Below are positions 1 to 14,235 of a stretch of 64,000 nt of DNA, one piece after another. Under the pieces are notes generated by a model that saw nothing but the letters and a program-made list of their open reading frames with translations, had not been told where the DNA came from and did no database searches. Origin of the DNA: Limonium bicolor (taxonomy: Eukaryota; Streptophyta; Magnoliopsida; Caryophyllales; Plumbaginaceae); the NCBI GenBank assembly GCA_023374045.1, contig CM041779.1, forward strand, positions 303,499,156-303,563,155, read 5' to 3'. Both the position numbers and the translations under genes were made by a program. How positions within the stretch are numbered: the stretch's first letter is position 1; each line of letters opens with the position of its first letter.

Positions 1-1413
1 CTTTATTCGTATTCATAAATTGAGCTGTCATAGAAGACATATGCTCGTATAGAACCATAAGGATAGTGTAGGACGTGAGCCTCAAAATAGGGTAGGTATG
101 TTTTAGTAATACTTAGCCCTCTGAAATGTATTAATACTACTCAACGTTTTAGGTTTTCAACCTCCAAATTATGTGTATATATGTAGCATTTGGTATTGCT
201 AATTAGGTAGTTCTCCCGACTTCAGAAATTATAGCTTCAAAGTTTGTTCTCTCCCCTTTATTAATTAAGAGTCCAGCACTGTCACTATATTGTTACTCGC
301 TGAGACCCTTGGTATTTGCTCAGGTGTTTTAAACCCGTGCTTATCCATGTTGGATGTTTAGCTATATATTTTGAGATTTTGTTTCTCTATTGTCATAATT
401 CAAGGTTTCGCACTATCTTCTAGTGAAGTTAATAAGGGATTGTAAGATTTCTAGTCCCACACTGAACGGTAAGCTCGGTGCCTGGGTATCCCATAAAATT
501 TCAGTGTTTGCTCTTTACGTGAACTCTTTTGACAATTCATGTAGTCTTAAATATCTTATATCAATTAATGTATTCTTTTTCATGGCATTTGCTCGTCATT
601 TAGGCAGGTCATACTTTGTAGTTACTGTAAGTTTGGACAGTTGGTAACGCCCTTCGGCAGTCCAAGCAAAACTAACTTACTATTCCTCACTGTACTATCC
701 CACGCCCTGTATCCCAAGGCTAATCTCGGTTTGTATTCGGTTTAATACTCTTAATCCTATGGTACATTAATCTGGATTCTCCATTATATATCAACACGTC
801 TCCAACTTCAAAATAATCTTGTTCGCCTTATCCATCCTCCTCTTATCACCGTATAAAAACTCTGCATCATCTCCTATGGAGAATGATACAACTGGTATCC
901 TAGGAATTTGTGCTCCATCTACCTTTCTTACTTCACTATATAACCTAGCCTGTGGATCCCAATCCTTACCCATACATATCATATATAATTTAAGTTTGAT
1001 CCACTCCCATATCCTGGGATATAAAATCCTCCAAAGCCTATCCCCAAAGTTCCACATTCATTTACCATAGTTATTTGTTCATTTTTAGTTAAGTATTGCT
1101 TGAGTAAGATCATGCCGGGTCGAAGTACTTGTCATTCTGCCTCTGGATATTCCTGACCTTCGCTCATAGGCTCAGGTGACCTCGGTATCATAGGTAAGGG
1201 AAAACAATGTCGAAGTATCCTATTAGGTGAGAGGTTACCTAAGTTAGGTCTCTCTAAATGTTTGATACTTACTAACACATACAAGTCTCATCGACCGACA
1301 ATTATAAATACACATTCAAGCATCATGCATTAGGTTTAAGTTCTAGGCTTTCCGGTTTCGCGCTGAGCGCTAGCCTAAGCGCCCGAAGTTCCCACTGTGT
1401 ACTGGGTATTTCT
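1..1413 (-). mobile_element. Element C, non-coding internal DNA downstream of gag copy 1
   Basis: This stretch follows the gag stop on the minus strand and is nearly identical to 39506-40919. An 88-codon frame (1057-791, minus) is open in both copies and differs at two residues, but I recognise no domain in it and see no protease or reverse transcriptase motifs. In an autonomous chromovirus pol would start here, so I infer that pol has been lost or replaced in this family. The element continues beyond the left edge of the window. Confidence 0.6.
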
Positions 1414-2540
1414 TCATGGAACTATCTCCTTTCCCTTCCGACTCCCAGATGAGGATGGCTGTCCTCCCAGTCCTCTAGTATAGGTGTTGTTCTGCGGCGT
1501 CTGGCCTCCTCTTGGTCCTCTCTCCACAGTAGCTGGTGTTCTCTGTGAACCTCTAGCTCCCTTGTATGCTCGGCTCCCTGGATTGGAAAAGCATTCATAC
1601 TCCTTGTGACCTTCCTTTCTACAATAGCGGCACTCCACCTACCTTCCTGAGCAATCTATGCCTGGGTGATCATTTCCACAGCGTTTACAGTAATAGTGAC
1701 GTCGGGTTGGCTTATTGCCTTTAGGTGGTGCTGATCTTAGTGGCTGACCATCAATAGCTGGGCCGGTCAGACGAGGGACCTGCTCCTTCGTCTTCTGACC
1801 ATGGAAATCCTTCCGCCCCTTCTTCTTTTCAAAGAATCGCTTCACCTTCTTGTAGTAACCGCCAGAGGTTGATCCACCATTATCTCCTTCAGTACTCTTT
1901 CTCTTCTTTCTTTCTTCTCCTCTTCCCCTAAACTTTTGAATCTTCACAGTGTCGGAGTAGTTGACTCCTGGTATGTAGTCCAGCAAACTGGTGAACCACG
2001 CGTAGTACTGGTCAATTGTTTGACTCCCTTGGATTAAGGTCTCGATCTCCTACCTTTTTCTCTGTTTTAGATGTTCGGGGTAGTACTTCTCCCGCAACAC
2101 TTCTACAAACGCTATCCATCCAAAGTCCGGTGTAGCTCTACGGTGGCCCTCCACAGACCGCCACCAAATGTCAGCTGCGTCCTTCGGGTTGTACGCGGCG
2201 ATGTCGACCTTCTGGTCTTCTGGAACTCTGACAGCCTTGAACGCCTTCTGGTGCTCTACAATGAACTCTCTAGTGCGTCGGGGTTCGGTTCCCTTGAATA
2301 AGTTGGTACTCTCGCGTCTGCAACGCTCTTCAACCAGTTGGTTTCCCTGGGCTGCGGCGGGTGGGGTATGGCTCCCGTAAGTTGAGCTCCTAGTTGCTGC
2401 GCGAGGACTGCCATGGCTGCTGCTAGGTCTGGTACCACTGGAACATCCGCCGTGTCTCTCCACCCGGCTCTTCCACTTCTTTCCATTGTAAGAGTGGAGT
2501 AGAAGTGGTATATTCCCCGTGATCTTCCTCTTGTCGACAT
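1414..2540 (-). pseudogene. gag: Element C gag copy 1 (Ty3/gypsy, two zinc knuckles), broken
   Basis: This is a relic of a retrotransposon Gag, the structural protein that packages element RNA into cytoplasmic particles. The minus-strand start at 2540 gives an arginine/glycine-rich N-terminus like that of B. A capsid-like core follows (DAADIWWRSVEGH, then REKYYPEHLKQ and LLDYIPGV), then a basic linker, a first knuckle (CKRCGNDHPGIDC, spacing CX2CX3HX4C) and a second, canonical knuckle (CRYCRKEGHKEYEC, CX2CX4HX4C). Lesions: a one-base frame change near 2350-2400, a TAG at 2050-2052 and a TAG at 1639-1641 between the knuckles. About 45 residues present in the B gag between the capsid core and the basic linker are missing. 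Two junctions that carry introns in B are uninterrupted here. The PBS lies about 200 bp upstream. Confidence 0.85.
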
Positions 2541-2734
2541 CTATAGTGTATTATTATTACTACTCGGTTGCTACACCGTTTACATACACAATCACAAATA
2601 TATAAGAAAGTTAATCAACAGCAATAAGATATTCCTAGATTTTTTCTAGGTCACGAATCCTCACAGACGTTTCCCGTATCCCAATTATCCTATGCTCATA
2701 TTCTTGACTCAGTATCTTTCATCAGAGCGGTACT
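2541..2734 (-). other. Element C leader between PBS and gag copy 1
   Basis: Short untranslated leader on the minus strand between the primer binding site and the gag start. I see nothing in it beyond the right half of the hairpin that overlaps the PBS (2721-2730). Confidence 0.55.
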
Positions 2735-2748
2735 CCGCTCTGATACCA
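2735..2748 (-). promoter_or_regulatory. Element C primer binding site (initiator tRNA-Met type)
   Basis: The minus strand reads TGGTATCAGAGCGG five bases downstream of the LTR end. This is the usual plant PBS complementary to the 3' end of initiator tRNA-Met, which primes minus-strand DNA synthesis. Bases 2735-2744 pair perfectly with 2721-2730 across a 4-base loop, so the PBS sits in a potential hairpin. B has the same arrangement. Confidence 0.85.
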
Positions 2749-2753
2749 CTTTT

Positions 2754-5700
2754 TGTAACACCCCTAGTCCTAAACCTGTAATAACGTCGCCAGTCGTAGC
2801 ATAATAAATAACAATTCGCAGCGGAAATTAAAACTATCTACCTTGGTGTTACACGCCGTTACTCACCCTTGTGAGTAACAAGGCATCCTTACTCTTTCCA
2901 ACAATACAACTCCTCACGCTGTGATGAACAGATACTGAGCACTCTAATTATTACAAACCAAATCCAACTAAATGAGCAACTAACTGAATACAACGACCTC
3001 CTTAATGCAATACAAAATAAAACCAAAGGTGTTTGTTGAAAAACACATCAGCTACCCCCCGTGTCCCGCACTCCGGCTTGAGTCTTCTTCAATAACCTGG
3101 AATGTTTGGCCCATTGAAGGGCTCAGCAATCGAAATGCTGGTATGCTAAATGTAGTCTTAAATTATCTAGATTCCTCAAGTCGTTTTAGCCATCTTGATA
3201 TTAGATTCTTTACATGTAATACCGTTTTACAACAACAGTAATAACTGTAAACATTAAACAATCACATAACAACTCACCTGTAAACATCAATGTACAATAG
3301 TACACAACACCAATAACCACACATCAATAATCCATAGCAGTAACCAATAATCTCACATCAATGACAATAACCAATAATCACACATCAGTAATTCAAACAA
3401 GATACGCGTGTTAAACTGTACTTGTTAGTTGGCCACCTGGCCCTTATCCTTTAAACCAATCACTTAACCTTTTCCAATTAAATTCCACCTCAGGCGTCAT
3501 GATAAGACAACCCTTAATAACTTATTAATGGACGATAGTCCCCTGGGTTCCAATGGAACCGTTACCAGCTGACCTTATGGCCCTGGATAAATATTTTGAC
3601 CGATCCGGTCGAACCTGTGCACCAACGGCAGTGCCCTCCGCCATCCTCGAATGTGACTGATGGATTCCCTTGAGTGACTCCCCATTGAAGTCTCCCGTAG
3701 TGATCACGATGCGCAACCAAAAAGTCGAAACAGTCTGGATTCCTCTCTTTATAAGTTAGCTCTTTTTGCCAGTGTCATAATAACCAATCCTTGAGTTAAG
3801 ACTATAACAGTTGACCATCAGTTAGGTTTAATTATACCTAAAGGTCAGTTAGTCTTGTTCCAGTTTAGATGTATAAACTTCCAGTCATAAGACGTTCGCG
3901 TAAAATACAACGCAACTATGTTGAGCAATACAGTATACAATATCATATACATAAAATCACAGATATCGCTCTTAAACAATAAACACATAATGTCTGGACC
4001 TTAGGAAAATCCTTAGGACATTCAGACCACCCAATTAACATACCGTTCACCAAGTAACTGCTAGCTCGACAAATTCCTGTTCAGTAGTTCCTTCCCGTAC
4101 ACTTTATATAAACATGCAATACCGGGTAAAATTAATATAACTATTCACTAAATATTACAGTACTGTCACTGTAGAGTTTATACTCGTCGTATACTAACTC
4201 TGTATGTTCTTTTATTTCCCCCTGTAATTTAACAGCGGTTCTAGATAGTTCATCTGTTCATTATTTTATGTAGTATTCACATGTGATAATGAATTCCCAT
4301 ATTATGATATATCTTCATCTCTTTAATTATATAATCATAATTATTTTCTCTTATTCCATATACCAATATAATTTGATTATCTTTAATATAACCACAATTG
4401 TTTTATAAACTTTATATTATACTCCATAATGTATCATAATACACAGTTTTAATTCCTTTCTTTATTAAATTACAAAACCAACCTTAAAATTCGGTAATTA
4501 CATAATGAGCACATTAACCTTTGTAAATTATCAAATGACCATATACTTTTGGTCCTTACTAATTTAAATATACCAACTTTTATAAACTACCAAACAATCC
4601 CTTAAATTTTCGGTTCCATACATACTTCCCATAACTACATTTTAACCCCAAAACTTTTATGTAAGTTATATATCAACTTATAAACCATAGTTTTATTATT
4701 TAATTTCCTTAATTACCGAGACAACCCTTATACTTTTATAAATTATCAAATAACCTTATAACTTTTATAATTCATTAATTATCCACATAAACTTTCGGAA
4801 ATTGCAAAACAAATATTTTAGTTTTTTATAAATTACCAAATGACCGCATTTATTTTCGGTCTTAACATGTAATCCTCTTATATTCACAATTTAACCTCAA
4901 AACTTTATATAAGTTACATATTAACTTATAAACTATAGTTTTAATATTTAATTTTCTTAAATAACCGAATTGACCCATATACTCTTATAAATTACATTTC
5001 CACCCCTTGTCCAATTCGGTTTTACTTAATAATTTCTATAAATCACGTATTCGCCAAATAACTTTTATAAACTTAATATTTTATGTCATAAATCATTTTA
5101 ATCCAAAGTTTTTGGTCTACACTTTGACCAAGTCTTAATTTCATAATTAATACTTTAATATACCCATAAATTCATATGTAATTCTCGGCCATACACTATA
5201 GTTTCCAATATTTACAAAATAGTCCCAAAACTTTATAAAATGTTATTTTAACACTTAATCACTTATTTAAATTCACCAAAATTCATAATATTAATTCCTA
5301 CCTTATATTATACCATAATTATACCAAATTAATCCTTATGCTCTCGGCTTTTGTATTTAGCACACCAATCTTTTCAAAATTTACATTTTAGCCACATAAC
5401 TTTATAAACTAGCCATTTAAATACTTGTAGCTATTTTTAATATTCCCAAAATTTATTATATAAGTTAATATACTTATATATTTTGAAATTCACCAAATAA
5501 GCCATGTTATTCTTGGCTTTGATTTTATTTTATTATATAGTTTCAAAACTTGATTTAAACTTTATAATAAATACATATAAATGTATATAAGCCATATAAC
5601 ACTTCTTAAAATTATGCTAATGACTTAGAATGATTATAAACTCAAAATAGAACATTTAATTTTTAGATTATATATATATGCATCTTAATTAATTTTTGTG

Positions 5701-7711
5701 ACACATATTTATACCTTAAGGTAATAATCTTACCTTATATGTTATAAATTATTTTCTTGACAATATAACCCAATGTTTTCGGCCTTAATTTATTTAGAGG
5801 CTATATATAATTTTTATACCAAAGTTTGAAGCTTAAATCTAGCTTAAACTTAATAAACCTTAATTATATAACTTACTCCTTAAATCAAGACAATTCTAGT
5901 ACTTGATTTCTCCTTGAATTCTAAGCTCTCCAAATGCTATTTTGATGAAGAGAATTCGGCCTCCTTGTACATATTTAGGAGATTCATTTGTTAGACTTCT
6001 ACAAGGATTTATAAATAAGATTTGGAGTAGTTTTTACAAGAGTTTACCTTAGGAATTTTTCAAGGAATTTTCGGTAGACCTTGAGATGGTTGTAGATCTA
6101 AATTTCCTTCATGAAATAATGAAGAGAATATAGGTTTAGAAGTTCATAAATTTTCAGTAATAACCTTAGGTATTTTGCTAGGATTTTTTACATGAAAATA
6201 TACCTTAACTTGATCTTGTTGTTCCTTGTGTTGTTGTTGAATCTAGGAACCTCCTTGGAACATTAAAGCTTGGTGAAATCTTGGATGATTGTTAGGATGA
6301 TTTCTTGCTTCAAGCCTTAGTAGATTTAACTAGGAAATTACATAGAAATGGTGTTAGAGCTTAGAACACCATTAATGGAGCTTAGAAGCTCTAAGGAGAA
6401 AACTAGCAAATGAAGAAGAAAAGAAAGAGTTTGGAAGACTTACACATACGGCCAAGGGTGTGGCAAGGAAGAATGAAGCCTATACTCACGTATGAATAAG
6501 GTAAGGAAAGAAGGAATCAAATTGGAATTATGTTGACACAATGATTGTCTAATTGTTTAATCTTTCCCTTGTTTATTAATTTGGTATTTGGCTCAATAAA
6601 ATTGTCTATAGTGGACTAGACTTACGGCTGGTTGTCCATTAAGAGAATGGAGATTGATTGTCAATTAACACAAGAGGACAAGAGCTAAGTTAGGTAAGTG
6701 TTTTCTTTTGATTTTTCTAAGACAATTATCTATACTAACTTGTCTCTTATTTCCTTGCTTGCTTACGGTAGTGAAGTTCAATGTAGGCAGCTGATCTCTT
6801 TGTTAATTAATGACATAAGAACATGGCCATATTGGTAGGTATTTTACTTTGAATTTTATAAGGCAAACAAGACTTCTTTTCCTTGTTAAAATCGGCCACC
6901 ATGTGTTAGTGAGGCCATTTGATTTTGTCCATACTTGACCATGAATTATGCTAGTTGGTGGTGATTTCTTTTGACTAATTAATGAGGCAATCATCCCCCA
7001 GTTATTCCTGCATAAATCGGCAGAACTATGAGACAGCACATGGTTGTTTTGTTTGTTTGCTTGCAACTTGTATAAAGTAGATTCTAGCTTGTATTTAATT
7101 TCCTTGCTTTTACATAAACTAATCTCTTCTTGCTTTTCCTCTTGTAGGTACACGGTAGTGGGAGCCTTCTTTTGGCTGGGTTATTTGACATAGTATAACA
7201 TATGACACATGGGAAGTGAGTCACCATTCCATAAGGCAATTTTTGAATTAAAACTAGTCAATATTGACCACAAATGGCGCCCACAATGGAGGCTAGATGG
7301 GGTTGATTTTTAATTTTATTTTTGTTACAATATATTGTACTAAGATCATAATAATATGTGTAATAGGTTCCATAATTTATTTGGTACATTTATATTATGG
7401 TAAAAGATGAAGGTTTTAAGGTAAAAATGCTGATTTTAGGTACCTTTTTGACCCAAAAATCGCCCCCATCTGTACTATGAATTTAGTACTGGCATTAATT
7501 GATTTAGATGATCAAGTTATCCCCTTTTAAGATTATTAACTCGTGACTCCTCAAAAACTTCAAGGCAATTGCGTAAAATGCATTTTTGTGACACCCGAAG
7601 GTGCGTTTTTGTGCTTTAAGGATTTTCTGGGAAAATAATTAGTCGCTATGAGTTCCAAGTGTTTATTGACATTGTTTATAGTCAATAATAATATGTTAAG
7701 GTGTTACATTG
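2754..7711 (-). mobile_element. Element C LTR, larger (3') segment, interrupted by B
   Basis: On the minus strand this segment ends GGGGTGTTACA at 2754, directly before the PBS. Its 5' end is the separate piece 27504-28172, beyond nested element B; together they make about 5.6 kb. The centre (about 4140-5700) is very AT-rich, with many degenerate motifs of the form TTTATAAATTACCAAATGACC. The reverse complement of this region resembles the B LTR around 9880-10500, so C and B LTRs are related but far from identical. No coding capacity is credible here. Confidence 0.75.
7707..7711. repeat. Target-site duplication of element B, left copy
   Basis: CATTG lies directly before the TGAAATACCCC start of the B 5' LTR and is repeated directly after its 3' LTR at 27499-27503. 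A 5-bp duplication is the normal integration footprint of Ty3/gypsy elements. Confidence 0.9.
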
Positions 7712-10700
7712 TGAAATACCCCAAACTAATAAAACATGGATTAAACATCTAATCACATTGATTAAGGCCTAAACATGCCTTAAAAGTCAATTGGGAACAA
7801 CAGTGGTCAACACAAAGCAAGATATTGCACCCTTTGACTGTTTAGGGTAAATAAATACCCAAATGAACTTCTTAGGACCTAAAACTTTGTCCTAAGCATT
7901 ATAACACATAACTAAACATATTACAATCGTTGTACAACACTCCAACACAAAGAACAAGCATTTTCATGCTTCAAGGACAAGAAGGGCAAAAATGTGCTCT
8001 AAGAAAACCTTAAGGTCTAATGACCTCTATTTTATATACAATTGGATTCCAAAGATCAAATATCATGTAAGGAACACAACAAAACTGTTCTCAAAGAAAA
8101 TAGAGCTCAGAAACACCTTGCAACACAAAATGTGCACTAAAACACCTTAAAGCAAGTTTTTGTGTAATTGCCTTCTAAATTGGTTTTTAATGGGCTTAAA
8201 GGTTATAATTACCTTTAAATATGATAATATATCCTATTATATCATATTAGGAATTTAATTCCAGAAATTTACAAATTTTATATTAAAATATTAATAAAAC
8301 CCTAAAAGGGGGCCCGTTTGAGTCAACATTGACTAAGAATGGTCAAGAGGTCAAAGTTGACCCCTTGGAACCCATGGAGTCGACAGCCACAAGCAGGGGG
8401 AGCTTGAATTCGCCACTTGCAAGCACAAGGAACAAGTCTCCAACATTATTCCATGATTTAAGGGAACACTTTTACCTTTCTTATATTATAGTCTAAATAT
8501 CACACTTTTGGCTCCTTGATTGATTAGGTCTCCAAAAAACATGTGAGATGCTCCTTTCCCCTCCAATAACCGATGCCAATAATACATGGTGAGTCATCAA
8601 ACACTAATACAATAAACAAAGCAAAAAAATGGGTTTTAAGGCAAATTTGACCGATTCTCTCATTTGCCTTGCTTCCCAGCCGACACAAGGCCTCTTCAAC
8701 CTCTCTTTTTCATCTCCAAACCGTGGCTAACACACCAAATATAGAGGAGAACAACAATTGACATAGGTAAGCTTATTAAGCCGTTTTATGTTCATTCTCT
8801 TCACATTTCGTTCCTCTTTCCATGGAGCTAAGCATCAATCATTTCCATCCATGTTTCTAGCTTGTTTTGAAAGTTGAAAGGAGGGCAAATCTCGGCTGTA
8901 ACAAAGGGGAGAAGGTGGAGGAATCTAATCTTGTTCTTAAGGTATAAAAATGTGCTTTAAGCACTTATCTTTTGATTCTCTTCAGATCTGGTTGTGAAAC
9001 CTTGTTTCTTAGCCTTATAATCTTCTTCTTAACATACTTATTCAGTTGGTACATCAAGAGCTTCAAGGTATAGCCAGATCCAAGCCAAAAACACCATTTT
9101 TGGCATTTTAAACAAGGTAAAAATTAGCCATCTTCGAATCTGAGATATGCCGGTTTTAATCCTTGGTTTAGTAGCTCTTTTGATGCTCTTTAGCTTCTGT
9201 ATAAACAGGCCGAAGACAACCCTTGGTTACCTTGTTATTCTAATGTAAATTTTACCTTGAAATATACATTAAAACACTTCTTATGGTTAGATCTTGCTTG
9301 GAGACTAACCATGCCTTAATTGCTGTTTGAAAACATGTAAAAGGAGCTGTGGAAAAATTATCCTAAGCTGGCCGTGGCCAAACAAGGCTTTAACTTGGCA
9401 AAAACAAGGTATAAATCACTTAAACCTTCACTTGGTATATTAATATGTAATTATACATATGTGTACAATTTGTGCCGTGGGTGAATGGGTTAATAAGGTC
9501 TTATTTTGACCTTAGGTGATTAAGGAATGGTTTAGTAAATTTTATAACTAATTAATTAGCATAATTGTCAAATTTAAGACATTATGTGGAAAATTGGTAA
9601 ATAAGGAAAAGATGTGTGTAAGGCCGAGATTTTAATGCATTTTTGGGCATTTAAGTGTAATTTATTTTATAAGCTAATGTTTGTAATAAGGCCATGTACT
9701 TTAGGCCATTTTATTTATGCATTTATAAGCTTTTAATTAAGTTTAGGTGCTAAAAATAAATTACCGCAAGGAATTGGGGTTTTAGTGTAAATAAATTAAA
9801 TTTGGGGGCTATATATTAATATGGCCGAAAATTAGAGGTTTAAATGAGTTTATATAAAAATTATAAGATTTTATAAAGTTTTGGTGGTTAAATGGTAATT
9901 TCCGAAAATATGGTTATAAACGGTAATTATAAGGAATTAATGGTCAAGGAAATATTAAGGTGGTCAACCTTGACCATATGGTAGGTTTTGACCAAATTAG
10001 ATAAGTTAAATAACTTATTTAAGGTTTTATAATAAGATAGGTATTTAATTGTAACAATTTTATAACATATGTGGTATATATGTTATTACCGAAAATAAAG
10101 GGTGTATAATGGTATTATAAACACCCATGGGCTATTAGGAATTTTTAGGAATTTATTTGGTTGATTTTGGGATTAAGATAAACTATATATGTATAATATA
10201 TAGTTATTATGTCATTATGACACTTTGGAATAAAAGATGGGGTGGAATAGTAATAAGCGAGAATATATGGGTTAGTAATATTAATTATAACCCTTTGGTG
10301 AAATTTGGTGATTTTTAGAATTATATAAGGGTATTTAATAAGATATGTGTATAATATATAGTTTTAATGATAATATAAAACTATATGTTATAAATTGCGC
10401 AAAATGGCAATTATAGGAATTTGGTGGGTCTGTTCGGAATTTTACAAAAATATAACCATAGGTTATACCATTTTATAAGTTAAAAATGTTATATTATATG
10501 ATATATGTAACATGGTATAAATATGGGGTGAATTTGTAAATAAAGGAAACTATGGTATATGAAAAAGAATATGGTTTTGATATGGTGCCCATGCGGCAAT
10601 AATAAATAGTTTTGTATAAAAACTATAGGTTATAAATTAAAGGAAATAAAAATATCATATTATATGATATTAGTATATGGTATAACATTACATAATGTTA

Positions 10701-13097
10701 TGTGGTCAAAATGGAATTTAAAAGAAATATAAGGGCTGTACCGAATTATAAGAGATGGAAAATGAATTTTAGACTACGGTCTATAATGTTATAAATGTTA
10801 TAACAATTATATGGTATTAAGGTGGTTTAAATGGAATTAATAAGAAGGGATATTCACATTAAATAATGTGACAAACTATAAATAAATGAGGTTTATAAAC
10901 TAAGGTATTTATTGATTAAACCTTAGGAGTTGTAATTATACAACATAAAATGTTACATAATATTAGGATAATAATCTTAATATAAGTTGTACACTATAAT
11001 ACAACTAATGGGAATAATCATCTAATATTAGATGACAAAATGTAACATATAATATAAGAGTTTTATAACTCATGGAATTTACCTATATGGTACATATATA
11101 CATAAACAAGAAAAATGTATATAATGATGGATATATATATATTATGGTTGGAAACCATATAATATAATGGTGGTGGTTATTATATGAAAAATAGTTACAA
11201 ACTATAAGTTATGAGTTTTTGAATGCAAATATAATTTGCTAAGATAATGGATAATATAATACAATGTATTATAATGGATGGTGGAAAATAATACAATATA
11301 ATGTAATAATGCATGCATACATGCAACTATAGGTTATATACCTAAATTAATTGGTGGATAAGATTAAAGAAATATAATGAATTAAACTTAACAGTCGAAA
11401 TATTTTGACATACGAGTTTTAGTAACAAAGCCGACCGGTTTAGAGAAACCCGTAACTAATAACTGTAGAAATCCGGGGATGAACTGTCGGGGTTACTTGT
11501 TATTCGGAAATACCGGATGTAGTTAGTCATGGCGACTGACTTGTAGTTTTATTACCGTTTAGATCATACTTCAGACGGAGGTGCTTGACGAGCTAGTGGT
11601 CTACACTGCGCATCCTAGGTCTTGGTGAACGGTATGTAAAGGGGTTTGATCCGGGTTGTCCTAAGGAATTCCTTGGGCTCGGATTTGGTTGATATCACTT
11701 GTGTGTTAAGTGTTTTGGATACGTGTATGTGATTATGTGTGTTACTGCATTAATTATTTATGCACGAGCATCCCACAGGACTAATACTACGTCGACTATA
11801 GATCGACTTTTATAAACATACATATACGTTATTGTGATGACAAGACGGTTACTTGATATAATACCATAGTATTAATATTAAGTATATGGCAACCTAAGTA
11901 AAACACTTAGGAACGAGTCACGACATTGTCGGTCTCTAGAGCATGGATCTCGAACATGAATATGACCTAGATTACTTCTAGGTATGCGTGAGACCCATTG
12001 GGCAGCTAACTAATAATTATTCTCCATAAGATTAAGAGCATATCTTGAACATTATGAGAGAGAGATGGTATGAGTTGAGGTGAGGAATCCCGGTAGTTTA
12101 CGAACTACTTGGTTGCGCATTTGTGATCATTGAGGGGTTCCCGATCGGGTTCCGCTCCAGGTTTATACCCAACCAGCCCTATTTGGATCGTGGGTCAGGT
12201 GGCTACGGCCTTTTATATGGACGTCTTACGAGACAAAAGAGAGTAGTCAGGGGCCTCCGGACCTCTAGCAAAATGAGCACCTTTGTGTGTACGGGAGGAC
12301 TACTGTCCATGGTGAGGTTATCGGGTTGTCTTAACATGACGCCCAACTGGTATTAATTAAACATGGTTGGATGGGGCCTTAAAGGCTAAGGTAAATTAAC
12401 TATGGAAACTGTACGCTACGGCGATTGTACATTGTACATTATACTGCTATTATTTCGATACGTTCGATATACAATTGTTGTTGTGATATTTATAACTGTT
12501 TGTTTAGATGGATGGTTGAATGTTATGAATGTTTGGATGGAGGATTATGTATATTGTACATGTATATTACAGTATTGTTTATAACTGTAAAATGGTAAAG
12601 CATGAAACCAATCTAATAATCAGATGGTTTAAAATGACTAAGTGACCATTAGGGTCCAGGCCCGGCATACTCAGCGTCTATCGCTGATACTACACCATTA
12701 TGCAGGTTGTTGATTATTGTCGAAGCCGAAGTACGGGAACAGGGTAATTAGAGTTTATTTTGATTACCGCACAGGGAGTTTATTTGTATAACGATGACAG
12801 ACTGGTAAATGTATTATGGTACGGTTATGTATATTTGGGATTTGGGTAGACGCTCACTTGTCGACGTTTATGGTTTATGGACTTAGTATGATGTATAGGA
12901 GTTATCTCGTTATCACAGTGGTTAGCAATTTGTTTATGTTGGTTGTTGGATATAGTTGGCTTCGTTGCTCGCATGGGCGAGTAATGGCCGGTGACACCCG
13001 AGTGAGTATTGTTATTGTTATTAATTCTTCCGCTGTAAGACGTTTTATTTATTGCTACGTGAGAGATTATTACGTGATTATGGAGAGGGGTGTTACA
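7712..13097 (+). mobile_element. Element B 5' LTR (about 5.4 kb)
   Basis: Runs from TGAAATACCCC to GGGGTGTTACA; the two ends are imperfect inverted repeats of each other. It matches 17603-27498 once nested F is removed. By eye there are about 20 differences in the first 600 bp and fewer further in. The middle (about 9500-11350) is AT-rich. No start or TATA position could be fixed with confidence. Confidence 0.9.
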
Positions 13098-13101
13098 AAA
13101 G

Positions 13102-13115
13102 TGGTATCAGAGCGG
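13102..13115 (+). promoter_or_regulatory. Element B primer binding site (initiator tRNA-Met type)
   Basis: TGGTATCAGAGCGG begins four bases after the LTR end. Bases 13106-13115 are perfectly complementary to 13120-13129 across a 4-base loop, so most of the PBS can be folded into a 10-bp stem. Confidence 0.9.
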
Positions 13116-13942
13116 AGTACCGCTCTGATGACGAGAAAATAGGTTAAGACAGTGAGCTTAGGACTTGGGAAATTACGGGAAACATTTATGAGGTACGAGA
13201 CGATTTGTCTTAGAAGACATTGTGATTAGTAACGCAAATTGTGTGATATGTTAGCCTTTAAAGGCAATTTAATATCTACTGGTTATGTACGGTGAATTAC
13301 CGATTATTTATGTGACAGACTGTACTACAGATGTCTGGGGGAACTAGAGGGCGTGGTACTGGTAGAGGTGGAGGCGGTGACCCTGTGATACCAGGAGTTG
13401 CAGAGACGATTGCTGCCGTTCTCGCACAGCTTGGTACTCAGATTGGAGGAGCACCAGCCCAGGGAAACGAACTGGCTGAAGTCAGTTAGCGAGACCCGAC
13501 CACCTACATATTCAGGGGAGCCAGACCCGTAGCCTTAGAGCGTTTCATAGTTGAACATGAGAAGGCCTACGAAGCTTTGCAAGTACCTGCCAACCAGAAG
13601 GTTGTCATTGCTGCTTTTCATCTGAAGGATGCAGCCAGCACTTGGTGGAGGTTGGTCAAGGACCATCACCTGGCTATACCCGACTTTTCATGGGCTGCCT
13701 TTGTCGAGTTGCTGAGGGGGAAGTACTACCCAGCGCATCTCAAGCAGAAGAAGCACCATGAGTTCGAGACATTATCCCAGGAAGGTCTGACCGTGGATGA
13801 GTACTACGCTCGATTCATTGGTCTGCTAGACTTTATCCCCGGTGTTGATTACTCAGAGACCGTGAAGGTCGAGAAGTTCCGGGGGGGATTGTTGTTTCGC
13901 ATTCAGATGGCGATGGGTGCTACCCTCTACACTACCATCCAG

Positions 13943-14021
13943 GTATTAACATGAAAGCCATAAATTCTTTACTTACTACATTACCGATTAACTTTGTGAG
14001 AACTTACCAATGAGATTCCAG
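13943..14021 (+). other. Putative intron 1 of B gag
   Basis: 79 nt, phase 0. Donor CAG|GTATTA, acceptor GATTCCAG|GAG. AT-rich with several stops. The flanking exons read on without a shift into a conserved-looking alpha-helical stretch (ECYDAASRTELMLQ). Element C is deleted across this point, so it gives no comparison. Confidence 0.65.
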
Positions 14022-14161
14022 GAGTGTTACGATGCTGCCTCGAGGACGGAGCTAATGCTCCAGACTCGGGAAGAGACTCTCGGGACAAAGAAGAGAAAGA
14101 ACCCTGAGGGAGAGTCTGAGGGTGGAGGAGCATCTCCAGGCGATGGCCAGAAGAAGGGAAA

Positions 14162-14235
14162 GTAAGGACTTATCCCATTCTAAATTGTTTACCATATTAA
14201 ATACCTTATGAATGTTGACCCGAAACCTTAAACAG
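14162..14235 (+). other. Putative intron 2 of B gag
   Basis: 74 nt, phase 2. Donor AAA|GTAAGG, acceptor TTAAACAG|GAA. Removing it joins a lysine-rich linker to KFFQKKG. Both C copies are contiguous at the equivalent position (KRFFEKKKG; about 1832-1850). Confidence 0.75.

Noticed and set aside
6803..7153. A 116-codon minus-strand frame within the C LTR
   Set aside because: No motif, lies inside LTR sequence, and there is no matching frame in related LTRs.
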